A stretch of 64,000 nt of DNA from JABWBD01 sp040768665 (GCA_040768665.1 JAXGMN010000016.1:197712-261711); one strand, 5' to 3'; shown: positions 36,396 through 45,741, counted from the stretch's first letter. Program-made: numbers and translations. Notes: a model not told the origin generated them from the letters alone.

Positions 36396-37891
36396 GTCCG
36401 CTCCTTGATCAGTTCGCGTGGTGCAGCGGGAAGGATGCCGGGGATCGTCCGCAGGATCTCGTCGCGGATGTCCGGCTCGATCGTCCGGCGGGGCTGTTCG
36501 AGAATCGCGTGGTAGCGCCGGTGTGCGGCGTAGAGCGCACCGTGCTCGCCATTCTCCAAAGGATAACGGGTGTAGACCTTGTCGCGGCTGGGCAGCGGCA
36601 AATGATACATGAACGTCTTGTGCGAGGAATCCATCACCTCGCGGACCAGAGACAACACCTCCTGCCGACGCGAGTCGCCGACGTCGGGCCGCCGGAGGGT
36701 CTGCTTGACCAGTTCGATATGCGCGTCGTCCAAAACGGCCTGCTCCGGCGAGAAGACGTTGGTCCGCTCCAAGAGCCCGAAGGCATAGTGGATGTACTGG
36801 GCTCCGCTTTGAGGTACGGACAAGTGCGTGAGCATCTTCTCCGCCGTGGCCTGGATGCCGGGGGTCGAGACGTCGCCGACGCCGGCCGTCGAATAGCAGG
36901 GCAGGCCGTAGAAGCGGGCCATCTGCGCGCAGTCGACGTTATAGTGGACGAATTCGGCCGCGGCGTACATGTCGTTCAGGTTGTCCAACCGCGTGCGAAC
37001 CGGCACGGCGCCGTAGAGGACCGGCGCCCCCGGCGAAACGAGCTGGTTCAGCGTCACCCCGGCCAGCAGTTCCGCGTTGATCAACGCCACCATGCCGAAT
37101 TCGTCGAACGGCCCGGTCGCCCCGCCCATCGGACAGCTTGAAATCACCACGGGGACCCGCCGCCGGGAGATCTCGATGAGTTTCGACGCGGTGTCGTCGA
37201 CCACCTGCAGCGGGCTCTTGATCACGCAGGTGATGAACGACAGGATCGGATTCTTCTCAAACGCGCCGGCTCCGCCTGCGAGGATGTGGCCCATCCGGAC
37301 CACGTCGTCCAGCGCCTCCAGGCTGGTCAGCCCGGCTTGGACATGCTTCGTGATGTTGTCGAAGCTGGCGAAGAATTTGTTGACGTCCTTATTGGCCTCG
37401 GTCACCGCTTCGTCCTGGATATTGACGTTGCGGATGAAGAAGTCGAGGTTCTCAAGGTGTTCGCAAAGGTGGGCCGAACGGGTCAGCCGTTCGATCGTCC
37501 CTTTGCGGCGATGGAAACGCGCAACGCCGTCCTCGAAGTCGACGTCGAGCCAGACGTTCGTTTCCGAGCCGCTGCCAAACCGGACCCGTGGCTCGCTCGC
37601 GTCAAGGATGAGCTTGTTGGAGGGATCCCGCGCGCCGAGCGCAATCTTCGACGGGGCCGTCTGCAGCGCCTCATCGAGGATCTTCGCGGGAATGCGGATG
37701 CGGGTGCACCCTTGCGCAGGTTCCACCTTCGCTCCGGCCTTGCGGAATAGTTCCGTCGCGGCGTGATTGTAACACAAAAGCCCGGGGTCTTCGAGCAGGT
37801 CGCGCGAAAGCCCGTCGATAAGCCTGATTTGGTCGTCGTCCAGCCGCCGCTGCGGCGCGACGAGAACTCCTTCACGTTGGTTCAATGACAC
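36392..37891 (-). CDS. MttB-family methyltransferase (non-pyrrolysine), paralogue 1
   Basis: A GTG at 37891 spaced 6 bases from AAGGAG starts 499 residues. The protein aligns by pattern to trimethylamine/glycine-betaine:corrinoid methyltransferases: LDDDQIRLIDGLSRDLLEDP, FGSGSETNVWLDVDFEDG, NKFFASFDNITKHVQAGL and HYNVDCAQMARFYGLPCYST. There is no in-frame amber codon, so it belongs with MtgB/MtpB-like demethylases rather than Pyl-dependent MttB. The natural corrinoid partner is not in the window. It is coupled to the methyltransferase gene by ATGA. Confidence 0.85.
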   Translation of the reverse strand: MSLNQREGVLVAPQRRLDDDQIRLIDGLSRDLLEDPGLLCYNHAATELFRKAGAKVEPAQGCTRIRIPAKILDEALQTAPSKIALGARDPSNKLILDASEPRVRFGSGSETNVWLDVDFEDGVARFHRRKGTIERLTRSAHLCEHLENLDFFIRNVNIQDEAVTEANKDVNKFFASFDNITKHVQAGLTSLEALDDVVRMGHILAGGAGAFEKNPILSFITCVIKSPLQVVDDTASKLIEISRRRVPVVISSCPMGGATGPFDEFGMVALINAELLAGVTLNQLVSPGAPVLYGAVPVRTRLDNLNDMYAAAEFVHYNVDCAQMARFYGLPCYSTAGVGDVSTPGIQATAEKMLTHLSVPQSGAQYIHYAFGLLERTNVFSPEQAVLDDAHIELVKQTLRRPDVGDSRRQEVLSLVREVMDSSHKTFMYHLPLPSRDKVYTRYPLENGEHGALYAAHRRYHAILEQPRRTIEPDIRDEILRTIPGILPAAPRELIKERT

Positions 37892-37917
37892 ATCGGTCTC
37901 CTTGTCGTGTCGTAACG

Positions 37918-38010
37918 ATTCACGGGCGGGAAGGGGACAGGTCCATGTTTTCGGCGAGGGTCTTACTCGCCAATGCATCCACCGGTCAAAAAATGGACCA
38001 GTCCCCGGCC
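37918..38010. repeat. Palindromic repeat, GGGGACAGGTCCATG family, copy 2
   Basis: GGGGACAGGTCCATGTTTT and AAAAAATGGACCAGTCCCC face each other in the 130-base gap between the two MttB-like genes, with partly decayed outer arms (ATTCACGGGCGGG). Same family as 30094-30204. Confidence 0.8.
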
Positions 38011-38021
38011 GCGTGCATGGT

Positions 38022-39512
38022 TCAATCGGCCAGCACCTGCTGGAGGCGCGGGAACCGCTGGAGGATCTGCCGCCGCACGTCGCCCGGCAGGCGGCTGACG
38101 TGGTTGCGGCTGCGGATCTTCTCAACGACCTCGCGGGCGCGGCTCAGAGCGTCGTCCTGCGCGTGTCCGCCCCGCTTCTCCCGGTCGGCCAGTCTCGGCT
38201 GAAAAAACTCCTGCCGCATGTGGCGGACGGTGTGCTCTTCGGCCGTGTAGTCCTGCCCCGGGCCCTTTTCGAGCATGAGGCCCGTGGCGAGCGTCTCGTC
38301 ATTCACCTCGATCCCCCGCAGCACGCGCTGGCACATGCCGAGGATTTCGTTGTCCACAACGAGCTTCTCGTACGACACGGTCAGGTCCGACTCCATCAGC
38401 CCGGCGATGTCATGGATGTAGTTCGCCCCGGACATCGCGGTGAGCAGGCTCGACATGGCGGATTCATAGGCGGCCTGAACATCGATGTCTTTGGCATCGG
38501 TCGTTCCGCCCGTCGAGTAGAGCGGAAGCTGAAAGTGCTGCGCCATCTGGGCCACGGCCGCGTTGATCATCGCCCGTTCGATCGCCCCGCCGACGTGGTC
38601 CATGGTCTTGAGATTCGTGATCGACCCGACGCTGCCGCAGATCCCCGGCGCCCCTTTGCGGACCGACTGGACCAGCGCAATGCCGGCCAGCGTTTCCGCC
38701 ACGTGGGTGAGCACGTTGCCGGCCAGCGTGATCGGCGACGTGGTTCCGCAGATCGGCTCCGTCGGCACGACGACCGGCAAGCCCTTCTTCGCCAGGTAAC
38801 AGGTCATTTCTCCGTAGTCGTCGTCGATCTTGTACGGGCTGATGATCAGCGTGATGAACGAAACGAACGGACGTTTGCGCAGAGCCTCCTCGCCGCCGGC
38901 AATGAGTTCCGCCATCTCGACGACCTGCCGGCAGCCGGCCAGCGAGTAGATCCCGCCCATCACGTGCTTGGTCGTGTTGTCCAAGGCGTGGAAGAAGCGG
39001 TTGACATCGATGTCGTCCTTGCCCTCCACGTCGTTGGGGAAGACGTTGATCGTGAAAACGTGGACGTTCTCCAACGCGTCGACCATGCGGGCGTTGAGAA
39101 CCACGTCCTCGGTCATCGACGGACGGCGCCGGCCCGTGTCGGGGTCGAGCACGTAGATCGCCGTGCCGCCGGTGCCGTAGTGGACGCGATTCTCTTCGAG
39201 CACGGCGTCACAGGAGCCGTCGCGCGAATAGAGCGTGACGGAAGAGGGGTTCGAAGCGACCGCGTCTTCGACAAGGCTCCTGGGCAGTTTCACCGTGCCG
39301 GTCTGGTGGTCGACGTCGGCGCCGGCCGTCGCGAAAGCCTCCCGTGCACTCCGGGAATAGACGGCCATCCCCGACTTCTCGAGGATTTCCAGCGCCGCGT
39401 CGGCGATCTTTTGGACATCCGCGGACGAAAGCGGCTGGTAGAGCGAAGACCGCAGCCCGGCGACTTCGTGCGGTAGTTGATGGGAGCGATTTCGTTGATT
39501 GAATTTCAGCAT
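38022..39512 (-). CDS. MttB-family methyltransferase (non-pyrrolysine), paralogue 2
   Basis: An ATG at 39512 after GGAG gives 496 residues. Family landmarks are LSSADVQKIADAALEILEKS, VHYGTGGTAIYVLDPDTG, FFHALDNTTKHVMGGIYSLA and MAQHFQLPLYSTGGTTDAKD. It is clearly related to but distinct from paralogue 1 (for example TKHVMGG versus TKHVQAG). No in-frame amber codon. Two different paralogues in one operon suggest two substrates or a two-step demethylation. It lies upstream of paralogue 1 in transcription order, with a repeat between. Confidence 0.85.
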   Translation of the reverse strand: MLKFNQRNRSHQLPHEVAGLRSSLYQPLSSADVQKIADAALEILEKSGMAVYSRSAREAFATAGADVDHQTGTVKLPRSLVEDAVASNPSSVTLYSRDGSCDAVLEENRVHYGTGGTAIYVLDPDTGRRRPSMTEDVVLNARMVDALENVHVFTINVFPNDVEGKDDIDVNRFFHALDNTTKHVMGGIYSLAGCRQVVEMAELIAGGEEALRKRPFVSFITLIISPYKIDDDYGEMTCYLAKKGLPVVVPTEPICGTTSPITLAGNVLTHVAETLAGIALVQSVRKGAPGICGSVGSITNLKTMDHVGGAIERAMINAAVAQMAQHFQLPLYSTGGTTDAKDIDVQAAYESAMSSLLTAMSGANYIHDIAGLMESDLTVSYEKLVVDNEILGMCQRVLRGIEVNDETLATGLMLEKGPGQDYTAEEHTVRHMRQEFFQPRLADREKRGGHAQDDALSRAREVVEKIRSRNHVSRLPGDVRRQILQRFPRLQQVLAD

Positions 39513-39661
39513 ATTTCTCTCCTGCTTGGAATATCCCTCAAGGCCGGGCGGTGCGGGCAGTTCGCCGCCCACGGCACCCCGGCCATCCTAATCCACACCA
39601 AGAGCCCGGCGCGACGCACGCCGGCTCTTCTCCCGGCAGCTCCCGGTCCGGCGCTGCGTCG

Positions 39662-41017
39662 TCACAGCGCCCGAGCCTCGACGACCGCCTCAACGCCGCC
39701 GGAGCGGAACAGTTCCGCAACGTCGTCGGCAGGGCACCGCCTGACTGCCAGCCGCCTCTCGAGCGGCTCAAGAAACTTCGCTTCGCCACGGCCGCGCGCC
39801 AGGAGGCCGCGCCGCGCGATATCCACCATCCGACCCGCGAAATCGACCAGCGGGATCGAATCGACATAGCCGTCCAGACCCGTGCGGCAGGCATCCTCAC
39901 GGCCGCTGCGCAAGTCGTTCCATTCGAGAGAAGAGAGTTCCTCCCATGCCTCGTCCAAGGCGGAAGTCAACCCAAGCGTAACCGCAGCCGCACAAAGCAG
40001 ATCGCTCGGTGGCTGCTGATCGAAGACCCGGTTCTCCACGGTGAAATATCGGGAAATCCTGGCCGTGTACCAGTAGCAGGAGTTGTGCAGGTCGACGTCC
40101 GCAACCCTGGGGACCAGCGGCCGGCGCTTGCCGTCCAACCCGCGGCCCGCCGCTTCGGAACTCAAAAAATACTCGGCAAAACTGTCGTAGCCTTCCAGGA
40201 CGACCGGCTTTCCGTCGCGCTTTACGTAGACCGGCCGCAGCCCGGTGATGCTGCGGATATAGTCGTCCAGATCCTCGTACGGCCGCTCCGGCACACCCGA
40301 GCGACCCTCGGCCGGCTTCCACCAATCCCACAACTTCTCCGCAATCGACTTGTAGCCGTTCGTCGCGCCCCCCCAGATATTGGAGTGCGCCGTCAGGGCG
40401 ATCTGACCGGCGGCAAATCCGCAAAGCACGTTCACCGCCTTTACCGCCTCGTCGGGCGAAACGCTCACATGCACGTGGCTGCCCGCATTGACCGTGAAAA
40501 GGTGGACGTCGTCGCCTTCCTCCACCGGAATGACCTCGTTCGACGGTACGGCCTGATCCCAGAAACAGGAACGTTCCTTCTTCAGCAGCAACCGCTTGCT
40601 CGGAGGCGTGACGGGTTGAATGCCGTAGCCGAGAAAGCGGATCTCGCGTGCTTCCCAGAATGGTCGAAGCTCGCGGCGGAGCTCGACGATTGCTTCCTCC
40701 AGCTCGAAAAGATCGGCCACGTGGGCCATCGAGAATTCCGTCTTGCAGTAACCCGTCTCGCACGACGCGACGGTCTCGTTCTGCGAGCCCGGTTTCGCCG
40801 CACCGACCACGTTACCGGTCACACCGTCGACAGCCGGCTTCCAGCCGAGGCCCTCCAGGTGCTGCCAAAGCGCGGTGACCGTCGCCATATCGACCGCACA
40901 ACCGTCGCTTCGGACCAGCGGGAATTTCAGTTCCGCGCCGATTCGCCGATCGTTGACACCGCTGCCGGCCGTTGCCCGGCGGAAGCTGTCCAGAAAGTGT
41001 CGGTAGATTCGTTTCAT
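39662..41017 (-). CDS. GCS2-type glutamate--cysteine ligase-like carboxylate-amine ligase
   Basis: The 451-residue protein has the GCS2 pattern: RRIGAELKFPLVRSDG (acidic metal ligands), GSQNETVASCETGYCKTEFS, AGSHVHVSVSPDEAVKAVN with ALTAHSNIWGG, and ARISRYFTVENRVFDQQP with the Arg/Glu/Arg set. Enzymes of this family form gamma-glutamyl-phosphate and couple it to an amine such as cysteine. It starts 27 bases after the proA stop in the same operon, which raises a role in glutamate activation. Cys as substrate is the default; the context suggests another acceptor. Confidence 0.8.
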   Translation of the reverse strand: MKRIYRHFLDSFRRATAGSGVNDRRIGAELKFPLVRSDGCAVDMATVTALWQHLEGLGWKPAVDGVTGNVVGAAKPGSQNETVASCETGYCKTEFSMAHVADLFELEEAIVELRRELRPFWEAREIRFLGYGIQPVTPPSKRLLLKKERSCFWDQAVPSNEVIPVEEGDDVHLFTVNAGSHVHVSVSPDEAVKAVNVLCGFAAGQIALTAHSNIWGGATNGYKSIAEKLWDWWKPAEGRSGVPERPYEDLDDYIRSITGLRPVYVKRDGKPVVLEGYDSFAEYFLSSEAAGRGLDGKRRPLVPRVADVDLHNSCYWYTARISRYFTVENRVFDQQPPSDLLCAAAVTLGLTSALDEAWEELSSLEWNDLRSGREDACRTGLDGYVDSIPLVDFAGRMVDIARRGLLARGRGEAKFLEPLERRLAVRRCPADDVAELFRSGGVEAVVEARAL

Positions 41018-41044
41018 CGGTGGTTTGCTCTCTTCCGTCCCTGG

Positions 41045-42322
41045 TCAACTCCAGTCGCCCATCACGTGGGCGTCGCCCCGGATCACGAACTTGTAGCTCG
41101 TCAGCTCCTCCAGCCCCATCGGCCCGCGTGCGTGCAGCTTGTCCGTCGAAATCCCGATCTCTGCCCCCATGCCCAACGATTCGCCGTCGCAGAACATCGT
41201 CGAGGCGTTGACCAGCACCACGGCCGAGTCAACTTCGTCGACGAACCTCTCCGCGTGGGCCGGATGGCCGGTGACGATCGAATCGGTGTGGTGCGAGCCG
41301 TAGCGGTTGATATGGTCGATCGCCTCTGCCACATCGCGAACGACGCGGATCGAAAGGACCGTGTCGAGATACTCCGTCCGCCAATCGGCTTCGTCGGCCG
41401 GATCGACCTGCGGCGCAATCGACCGCGTCCGCTCGCACCCTTTCAGCGAAATGCCCTGGTTTTCCAGTGCTTCAACGATCCGGGGCAACTGGGAAGCCAT
41501 CGCTTCGGAAACCAACAGGGTCTCCACGGCGTTGCAGACTTCGGGCATCAGGCATTTGGAATCGAGGACAATCTCGATCGCCCCGTTCAGATCGACCTTC
41601 TCGTCCAGGTAGACGTGGCAGATGCCTTCGTAGTGCTTGATCACCGGGATGCGCGACTTCTCGGCAACCACCTCGATCAGACGCTTGCCGCCACGGGGAA
41701 TGACCAGGTCGATCAGCGGTTCGAGCTCCAGCAGTTCATGGATCGTCTCGTGCGAGCCGGAGATCACTTGCACGGCTTCCGGCGGCAGGCCGGCGCCCGC
41801 AATCGCCTCCTGCCAGAGCCGTCCCAGCACCGCATTGCACCGCCGGGCCTCCGAGCCGCCCCGAAGAATCGAGGCGTTTCCCGACTTGAGGCAAAAGGCG
41901 CCGGCATTGACGGTCACATGCGGCCGGGCCTCGTAGACCATCAAGATCACGCCCAGCGGCACCCGCACCCGCCGTACGTCCAACCCGTTCGGTCGCCGCT
42001 CCGCGCAGATCTCCCGGCCGACCGGGTCCGGCAGCCCCGCGATCTTCCGCAGCGAACGCTCGCGCGAAGCGATCTTCTCCCGCCCAAATTGCAGGCGGCG
42101 GACGAGACTGGCAGGCAGCCCCTTGGCACGGGCGTCGTCCAGGTCGGCTTCGTTGGCTGCGAGCAGTTCCTCCGCGGCCGCCACGATTCGCTCGGCCATG
42201 CCCACCAGCGCGGCGTTCTTCTCTGCGGTGGAGGCGGTCGCCAACGACCGAGATACATCCCGCGCCCTCCTGGCGAGAGTCTCGGCACCCCTGGCTGCTT
42301 CCGGTGATGGCGTCGTTGGCAC
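41045..42322 (-). CDS. proA: Gamma-glutamyl phosphate reductase (glutamate-5-semialdehyde dehydrogenase)
   Basis: The 425-residue protein reduces gamma-glutamyl phosphate to the semialdehyde in proline synthesis. It shows VRRVRVPLGVILMVYEARPH, LKSGNASILRGGSEA, RGGKRLIEVVAEKS and the catalytic cysteine in MPEVCNAVETLLV, and ends with the usual GLEELTSYKFVIRGD. Length is typical. No proB (glutamate 5-kinase) is adjacent; instead a GCS2-type ligase follows. It is 21 bases downstream of the SDR gene. Confidence 0.93.
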   Translation of the reverse strand: MPTTPSPEAARGAETLARRARDVSRSLATASTAEKNAALVGMAERIVAAAEELLAANEADLDDARAKGLPASLVRRLQFGREKIASRERSLRKIAGLPDPVGREICAERRPNGLDVRRVRVPLGVILMVYEARPHVTVNAGAFCLKSGNASILRGGSEARRCNAVLGRLWQEAIAGAGLPPEAVQVISGSHETIHELLELEPLIDLVIPRGGKRLIEVVAEKSRIPVIKHYEGICHVYLDEKVDLNGAIEIVLDSKCLMPEVCNAVETLLVSEAMASQLPRIVEALENQGISLKGCERTRSIAPQVDPADEADWRTEYLDTVLSIRVVRDVAEAIDHINRYGSHHTDSIVTGHPAHAERFVDEVDSAVVLVNASTMFCDGESLGMGAEIGISTDKLHARGPMGLEELTSYKFVIRGDAHVMGDWS

Positions 42323-42343
42323 GCTTATGGCGAAACTCCCGGA

Positions 42344-43078
42344 CTAGGTGGTGGGCTCGCAGACCGGCCACGCAAAGACGGTGTCGATCTGCACGCGCGC
42401 GGGCAGGGCCACGCAAAACAGGGCCATCTCGGCCAGATCCTCCGGCTGAAGCCGCTCCTCGCGCGGCCACGGCAACTCCGCTCCGGCCACGTCGCCCCAG
42501 GCGGTGTTGACCGCGGCCGGGCAGAGCACGTTCATTCGAATCCCGTACCGGCGGACCTCCTCGTAAACGCTGCGTGTAAACCCCAGCACTCCGAACTTCG
42601 CGGCCACATAGGCCGCATAGTTGGGGTAGTGATTCCGCGAACAGATCGACCCGATGTTGATGATCTGGCCCTGGCGTCGCTCGATCATGTGCGGGAGCAC
42701 GGCCCGGCAACCGTAGCAGACTCCCCGCAGGTTGGAATCGATCTGGGCATCCATTTCTTCCACAGTCGACTCGACAAGCGGTTTCGCCACGGCGTGGCCC
42801 GCGTTGTTGACCAGAACGTCGATCCGGCCAAACCGTTCGAGGGATTTCTCGACCAGCTTCTGTACTTGGGGGTACTGGGTCACGTCGGCCGGAACCACCA
42901 AGGCTTCCCCTCCCCCGCGGGTGATTTCCTCGGCGACCTGCTGAAGCTTCTCCTCGCGGCGAGCAGATAGTACGATGCGACTTCCGGCCACGGCAAACCG
43001 AACCGCAATAGCAGCCCCAATTCCGGAGGACGCCCCGGTAATGATCGTCACCGTGTCGTTCAGTTGGGGTGGAGCCAT
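42344..43078 (-). CDS. Short-chain dehydrogenase/reductase
   Basis: The 244-residue protein has the Rossmann motif TGASSGIG, NNAG near residue 90, and the catalytic Ser/Tyr/Lys set in IGSICSRNHYPNYAAYVAAK. The C-terminus (QIDTVFAWPVCE) replaces the usual substrate loop ending. It is the first gene of the long minus-strand operon and is divergent from the MarR-type gene. NAD(P)-dependent oxidoreduction of an alcohol/carbonyl in the solute pathway is plausible; substrate unknown. Confidence 0.85.
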   Translation of the reverse strand: MAPPQLNDTVTIITGASSGIGAAIAVRFAVAGSRIVLSARREEKLQQVAEEITRGGGEALVVPADVTQYPQVQKLVEKSLERFGRIDVLVNNAGHAVAKPLVESTVEEMDAQIDSNLRGVCYGCRAVLPHMIERRQGQIINIGSICSRNHYPNYAAYVAAKFGVLGFTRSVYEEVRRYGIRMNVLCPAAVNTAWGDVAGAELPWPREERLQPEDLAEMALFCVALPARVQIDTVFAWPVCEPTT

Positions 43079-43352
43079 CCGCTTTGCCTCGATTAAGAAA
43101 TGACGGCCGCGCGTATCTTTGGTGTACGAATGGAACGGTCATCATTTCAAGGGTTGTTGTCAGCCGTATAATTTGACCAAAAATCACCTGCCTATCAACC
43201 CCACCAGGAAACTGTTGATATAAGTTGTTTTGTTACAATTATTTATGACGACAACCCTACTCAGCATACCCCTTATAATGGGTGACTATTGATTGTTGTT
43301 TAGTTTGAGTACATAATATTTGATTACGTGCTTCAAGGAGGCGTAGCGGGCC
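43079..43352. promoter_or_regulatory. AT-rich divergent control region
   Basis: 274 bases, markedly AT-richer than the surroundings, between the SDR operon and the MarR-type gene. The near-palindrome TTGTTTTGTTACAA and several TTGTT/AACAA words make it a likely regulator-binding and promoter region. Exact promoters were not fixed. AAGGAGG precedes the marR-type start. Confidence 0.5.
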
Positions 43353-43892
43353 ATGGCCGAGCAATTGAGCGTCGAAAACGAGGTGATCACCGCGTTGCGG
43401 CGGATTGCGCGTGCAGTCGATCTTCATTCCCGTCTCCTGCTGCATCAGTGGGGGCTAACGGTCCCTCAACTGGCGACATTGCGGATGGTTGAGCAGCTTC
43501 AGCCGGTCACGGCCGGCGCGCTGGCCCGTGCGGTACATCTGAGCCAGGCCACGGTCACCGGAATTCTGACCCGCCTCGAGACCCGCGGCTTGATCAGCCG
43601 GAGCCGAACGGGCGACGATCGCCGCAATGTGCTGATTCACCTCACCGAGAACGGCGTTCAACTCCTGGCCCACGCTCCTCCGCTTTTGCAGGAGAAATTC
43701 CGCCGCGAGTTCGGCAAGCTCCAGCAGTGGGAGCAGACCATGATCCTGGCCACTCTTCAGCGGATCGCCACGATGATGGACGCCGAAAAGCTCGACGCCG
43801 CGAGTGTCTTGGAGCCGGGGGAGATCATCGGTCCCCAGGATAGTCTGCCCCACTACGGCACAACGGCGGCCGAATCAACGGCGGAAGAATAG
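43353..43892 (+). CDS. MarR-family transcriptional regulator
   Basis: The 179-residue protein has the MarR winged helix: LTVPQLATLRMVEQL, ALARAVHLSQATVTGILTRL (recognition helix) and the basic wing SRTGDDRRNVLIHLTENG. A flexible C-terminal tail of 30 residues follows. It is divergent from the eight-gene betaine-type operon across an AT-rich region, so it is the likely local regulator; MarR-type regulators control compatible-solute operons in other bacteria. Its 3' end overlaps the convergent next gene by 40 bases. Confidence 0.9.
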   Translation: MAEQLSVENEVITALRRIARAVDLHSRLLLHQWGLTVPQLATLRMVEQLQPVTAGALARAVHLSQATVTGILTRLETRGLISRSRTGDDRRNVLIHLTENGVQLLAHAPPLLQEKFRREFGKLQQWEQTMILATLQRIATMMDAEKLDAASVLEPGEIIGPQDSLPHYGTTAAESTAEE

Positions 43893-45631
43893 GCCCGATA
43901 GCCACCGGCGTGCTGGACCTCGCGGAACCATGCAAGGACCGCCTTGAGCCGCTGCCAAGCGTCGTCCGCTCCCGTCGTTTTCAGACGCGCCATCAGGTCG
44001 TGGTATGAGAAGCCGAGCACGGCTCCGCCGTCTTGCACCTGGCCGCCCCACGGGATCGACTCCGGGTTTGACCAGACACTCGTGTAGTACTCGACATTGC
44101 GAAGCGTCGTTGAACGCGGCCCGAACCGCCAATGATAGATGTCTTCGCCCTGCGACGTATCGCCCGCGATGGTGCGGCGGCCGCACAGCCAGTCCAGTAT
44201 GGAACGGGCCTGCTCCTCGGTGGCGAAATCGTAGTAGATCGCTTCGCAATTGACGAAGGTGAAACCGTAATCGTGGACGGCCCCCTCGCCGTCAACCGCG
44301 GCGACAAAGCGGCCGGTCGTCGCGTTCCAGAACAGTCGACCCGCATGGTCCTTCACCTCTTGGGCGTGGCCAGCGAGGTCTTCCGCGTCGAACGGTAGCG
44401 GCCCGCCGGGGATATTCCATTGCGGATGGGCCGCAATCTGCCGCTCCAGTTCCGCCATGCGGCGGACGGCGTCGAAGTAGTAGATCGTCGCCAGGCAGTC
44501 CTTCCCGCCAAACGGCAGGAGATCCCAGTAATTGTTTCCGATTCCGCGTCCGTGCCGCACGGTCTTCTTGCCATCCGTGCCGATCACCAAACCGCTGGTG
44601 CCGTCGTGCCCGACCCACGGCGTCGTGACGCAGAGGTTCTCGCGAGTACGGAATTCGTTCATCGCATAGCGAAGGGCCATCCGCATTCGCTGGATATTCT
44701 CTCGCAGAAACCCAATGTCGCCCGACCAGCGGAAATAATCGCTCGATCCCTGAATGAAGAACGAATTGTTGATGTTGTGGCGCGAGTCGACCGCCGTGAT
44801 GAACGACTTGAGCGTGAGCTTCGCACCGGGCTTGGCGTTTCCGAAGTTCAACCGAAGCCGCGTCAATGTGCCTTGCCATTGCGGATGGCGGTAGAGCGGT
44901 ACGTGCGTGAATGTCATCCCATCCGCTTCGGTCGGCGGGCTGAAAAAGACCCTCCGCTCGCGGCTGAACTCCGGTTGCTCAGCCGTCGTCCACTCGAGGG
45001 ACGGCTGGTCCGATACAGACAGGCCCGCCGCCTGCCATCCGATGCGAATAAAAGGAGCAACGTACGAGTTCGCGTTGAACTCGGGCGTCGTAATCGATGC
45101 GTCTGCCGCGGTGAGCTCCAGGTTCCACCCCTGCGCCGGATCGATGCCTCGATCGGCCGCACCGTGAAACTCCCAGCCGTCGGTGTTCCCGGTCTGATGG
45201 ATGTTGAATTGCGGGCCGTACGGCTGACCGGCCAACGAGAAATGCCACCCCCGGCCGCCGACTTGCGACCAGAGCGGAAAGGGCCAGCCGTCGTTGTGCG
45301 CGAGCCCCCGGTGCTGGTGCGTCGACACGTAGCCCTCGGCGTCAATCTTCCGCGCCAGTAGCGCAGCTCGCCATCTTTGCCGGTTCGCTTGATCGGCAAC
45401 GTTCGCCTCGGTCGCCGGCCAGAGCGACGCCATCGGGAGCCAGCCGTCCCAAAGCGTCGAAAGCGGCCGCGCCGGGACGTAGTGCAGCCAGAATAGCTCG
45501 CGGAGCGTTTCCATGTCCTGCTCGTGGCCAGGCACGAGGAAGCGAGGAAAATCTTCGGGAACAGGTGCGGCCGCAGCAACTCGGATCAAAAGGAGGAGTA
45601 CGGTCAGCAAACTGGATGCTCTGGGGACCAT
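43853..45631 (-). CDS. Secreted (alpha/alpha)6-glycosidase-like protein
   Basis: An ATG at 45631 opens 592 residues with a signal peptide (LLTVLLLLIRVAAAA). The body has an N-terminal beta domain and a helical C-terminal half with WVGHDGTSGLVIGTDGKKTV, GNNYWDLLPFGGKDCLATIY, FVNCEAIYYDFATEEQARSI and YTSVWSNPESIPWGGQVQDG. The D-L-L-P-F-G and helical repeats recall six-hairpin glycosidases. Probably extracellular polysaccharide degradation; the GH family is not named. No SusC/D-like genes nearby. Confidence 0.65.
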   Translation of the reverse strand: MVPRASSLLTVLLLLIRVAAAAPVPEDFPRFLVPGHEQDMETLRELFWLHYVPARPLSTLWDGWLPMASLWPATEANVADQANRQRWRAALLARKIDAEGYVSTHQHRGLAHNDGWPFPLWSQVGGRGWHFSLAGQPYGPQFNIHQTGNTDGWEFHGAADRGIDPAQGWNLELTAADASITTPEFNANSYVAPFIRIGWQAAGLSVSDQPSLEWTTAEQPEFSRERRVFFSPPTEADGMTFTHVPLYRHPQWQGTLTRLRLNFGNAKPGAKLTLKSFITAVDSRHNINNSFFIQGSSDYFRWSGDIGFLRENIQRMRMALRYAMNEFRTRENLCVTTPWVGHDGTSGLVIGTDGKKTVRHGRGIGNNYWDLLPFGGKDCLATIYYFDAVRRMAELERQIAAHPQWNIPGGPLPFDAEDLAGHAQEVKDHAGRLFWNATTGRFVAAVDGEGAVHDYGFTFVNCEAIYYDFATEEQARSILDWLCGRRTIAGDTSQGEDIYHWRFGPRSTTLRNVEYYTSVWSNPESIPWGGQVQDGGAVLGFSYHDLMARLKTTGADDAWQRLKAVLAWFREVQHAGGYRAYSSAVDSAAVVP

Positions 45632-45707
45632 GCGTTTTCCCGCCAGCCGATGCAGTGCACAGTGGATCTTGCGGTTGGGTGAGCGGCAGACGAAAACTCG
45701 CCGGTCT

Positions 45708-45741
45708 ATCAGCCCGGCTGCTCCGTAGCAGCCGGGCTGAT
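45708..45741. terminator. Strong hairpin between two minus-strand genes
   Basis: ATCAGCCCGGCTGCT and AGCAGCCGGGCTGAT form a perfect 15-bp stem around CCGT, just downstream of the lipoprotein stop at 45804. Likely terminator of the DUF1559/lipoprotein unit, without a clear U-tract. Confidence 0.55.

Noticed and set aside
36392..39512. Possible pyrrolysine-dependent MttB genes
   Set aside because: Both frames are continuous to their natural lengths with no in-frame amber codon, so pyrrolysine use is not indicated.
39551..42307. 918-residue plus-strand frame opposite the GCS2 and proA genes
   Set aside because: Mirror of two well-supported minus-strand genes; typical of GC-rich DNA.
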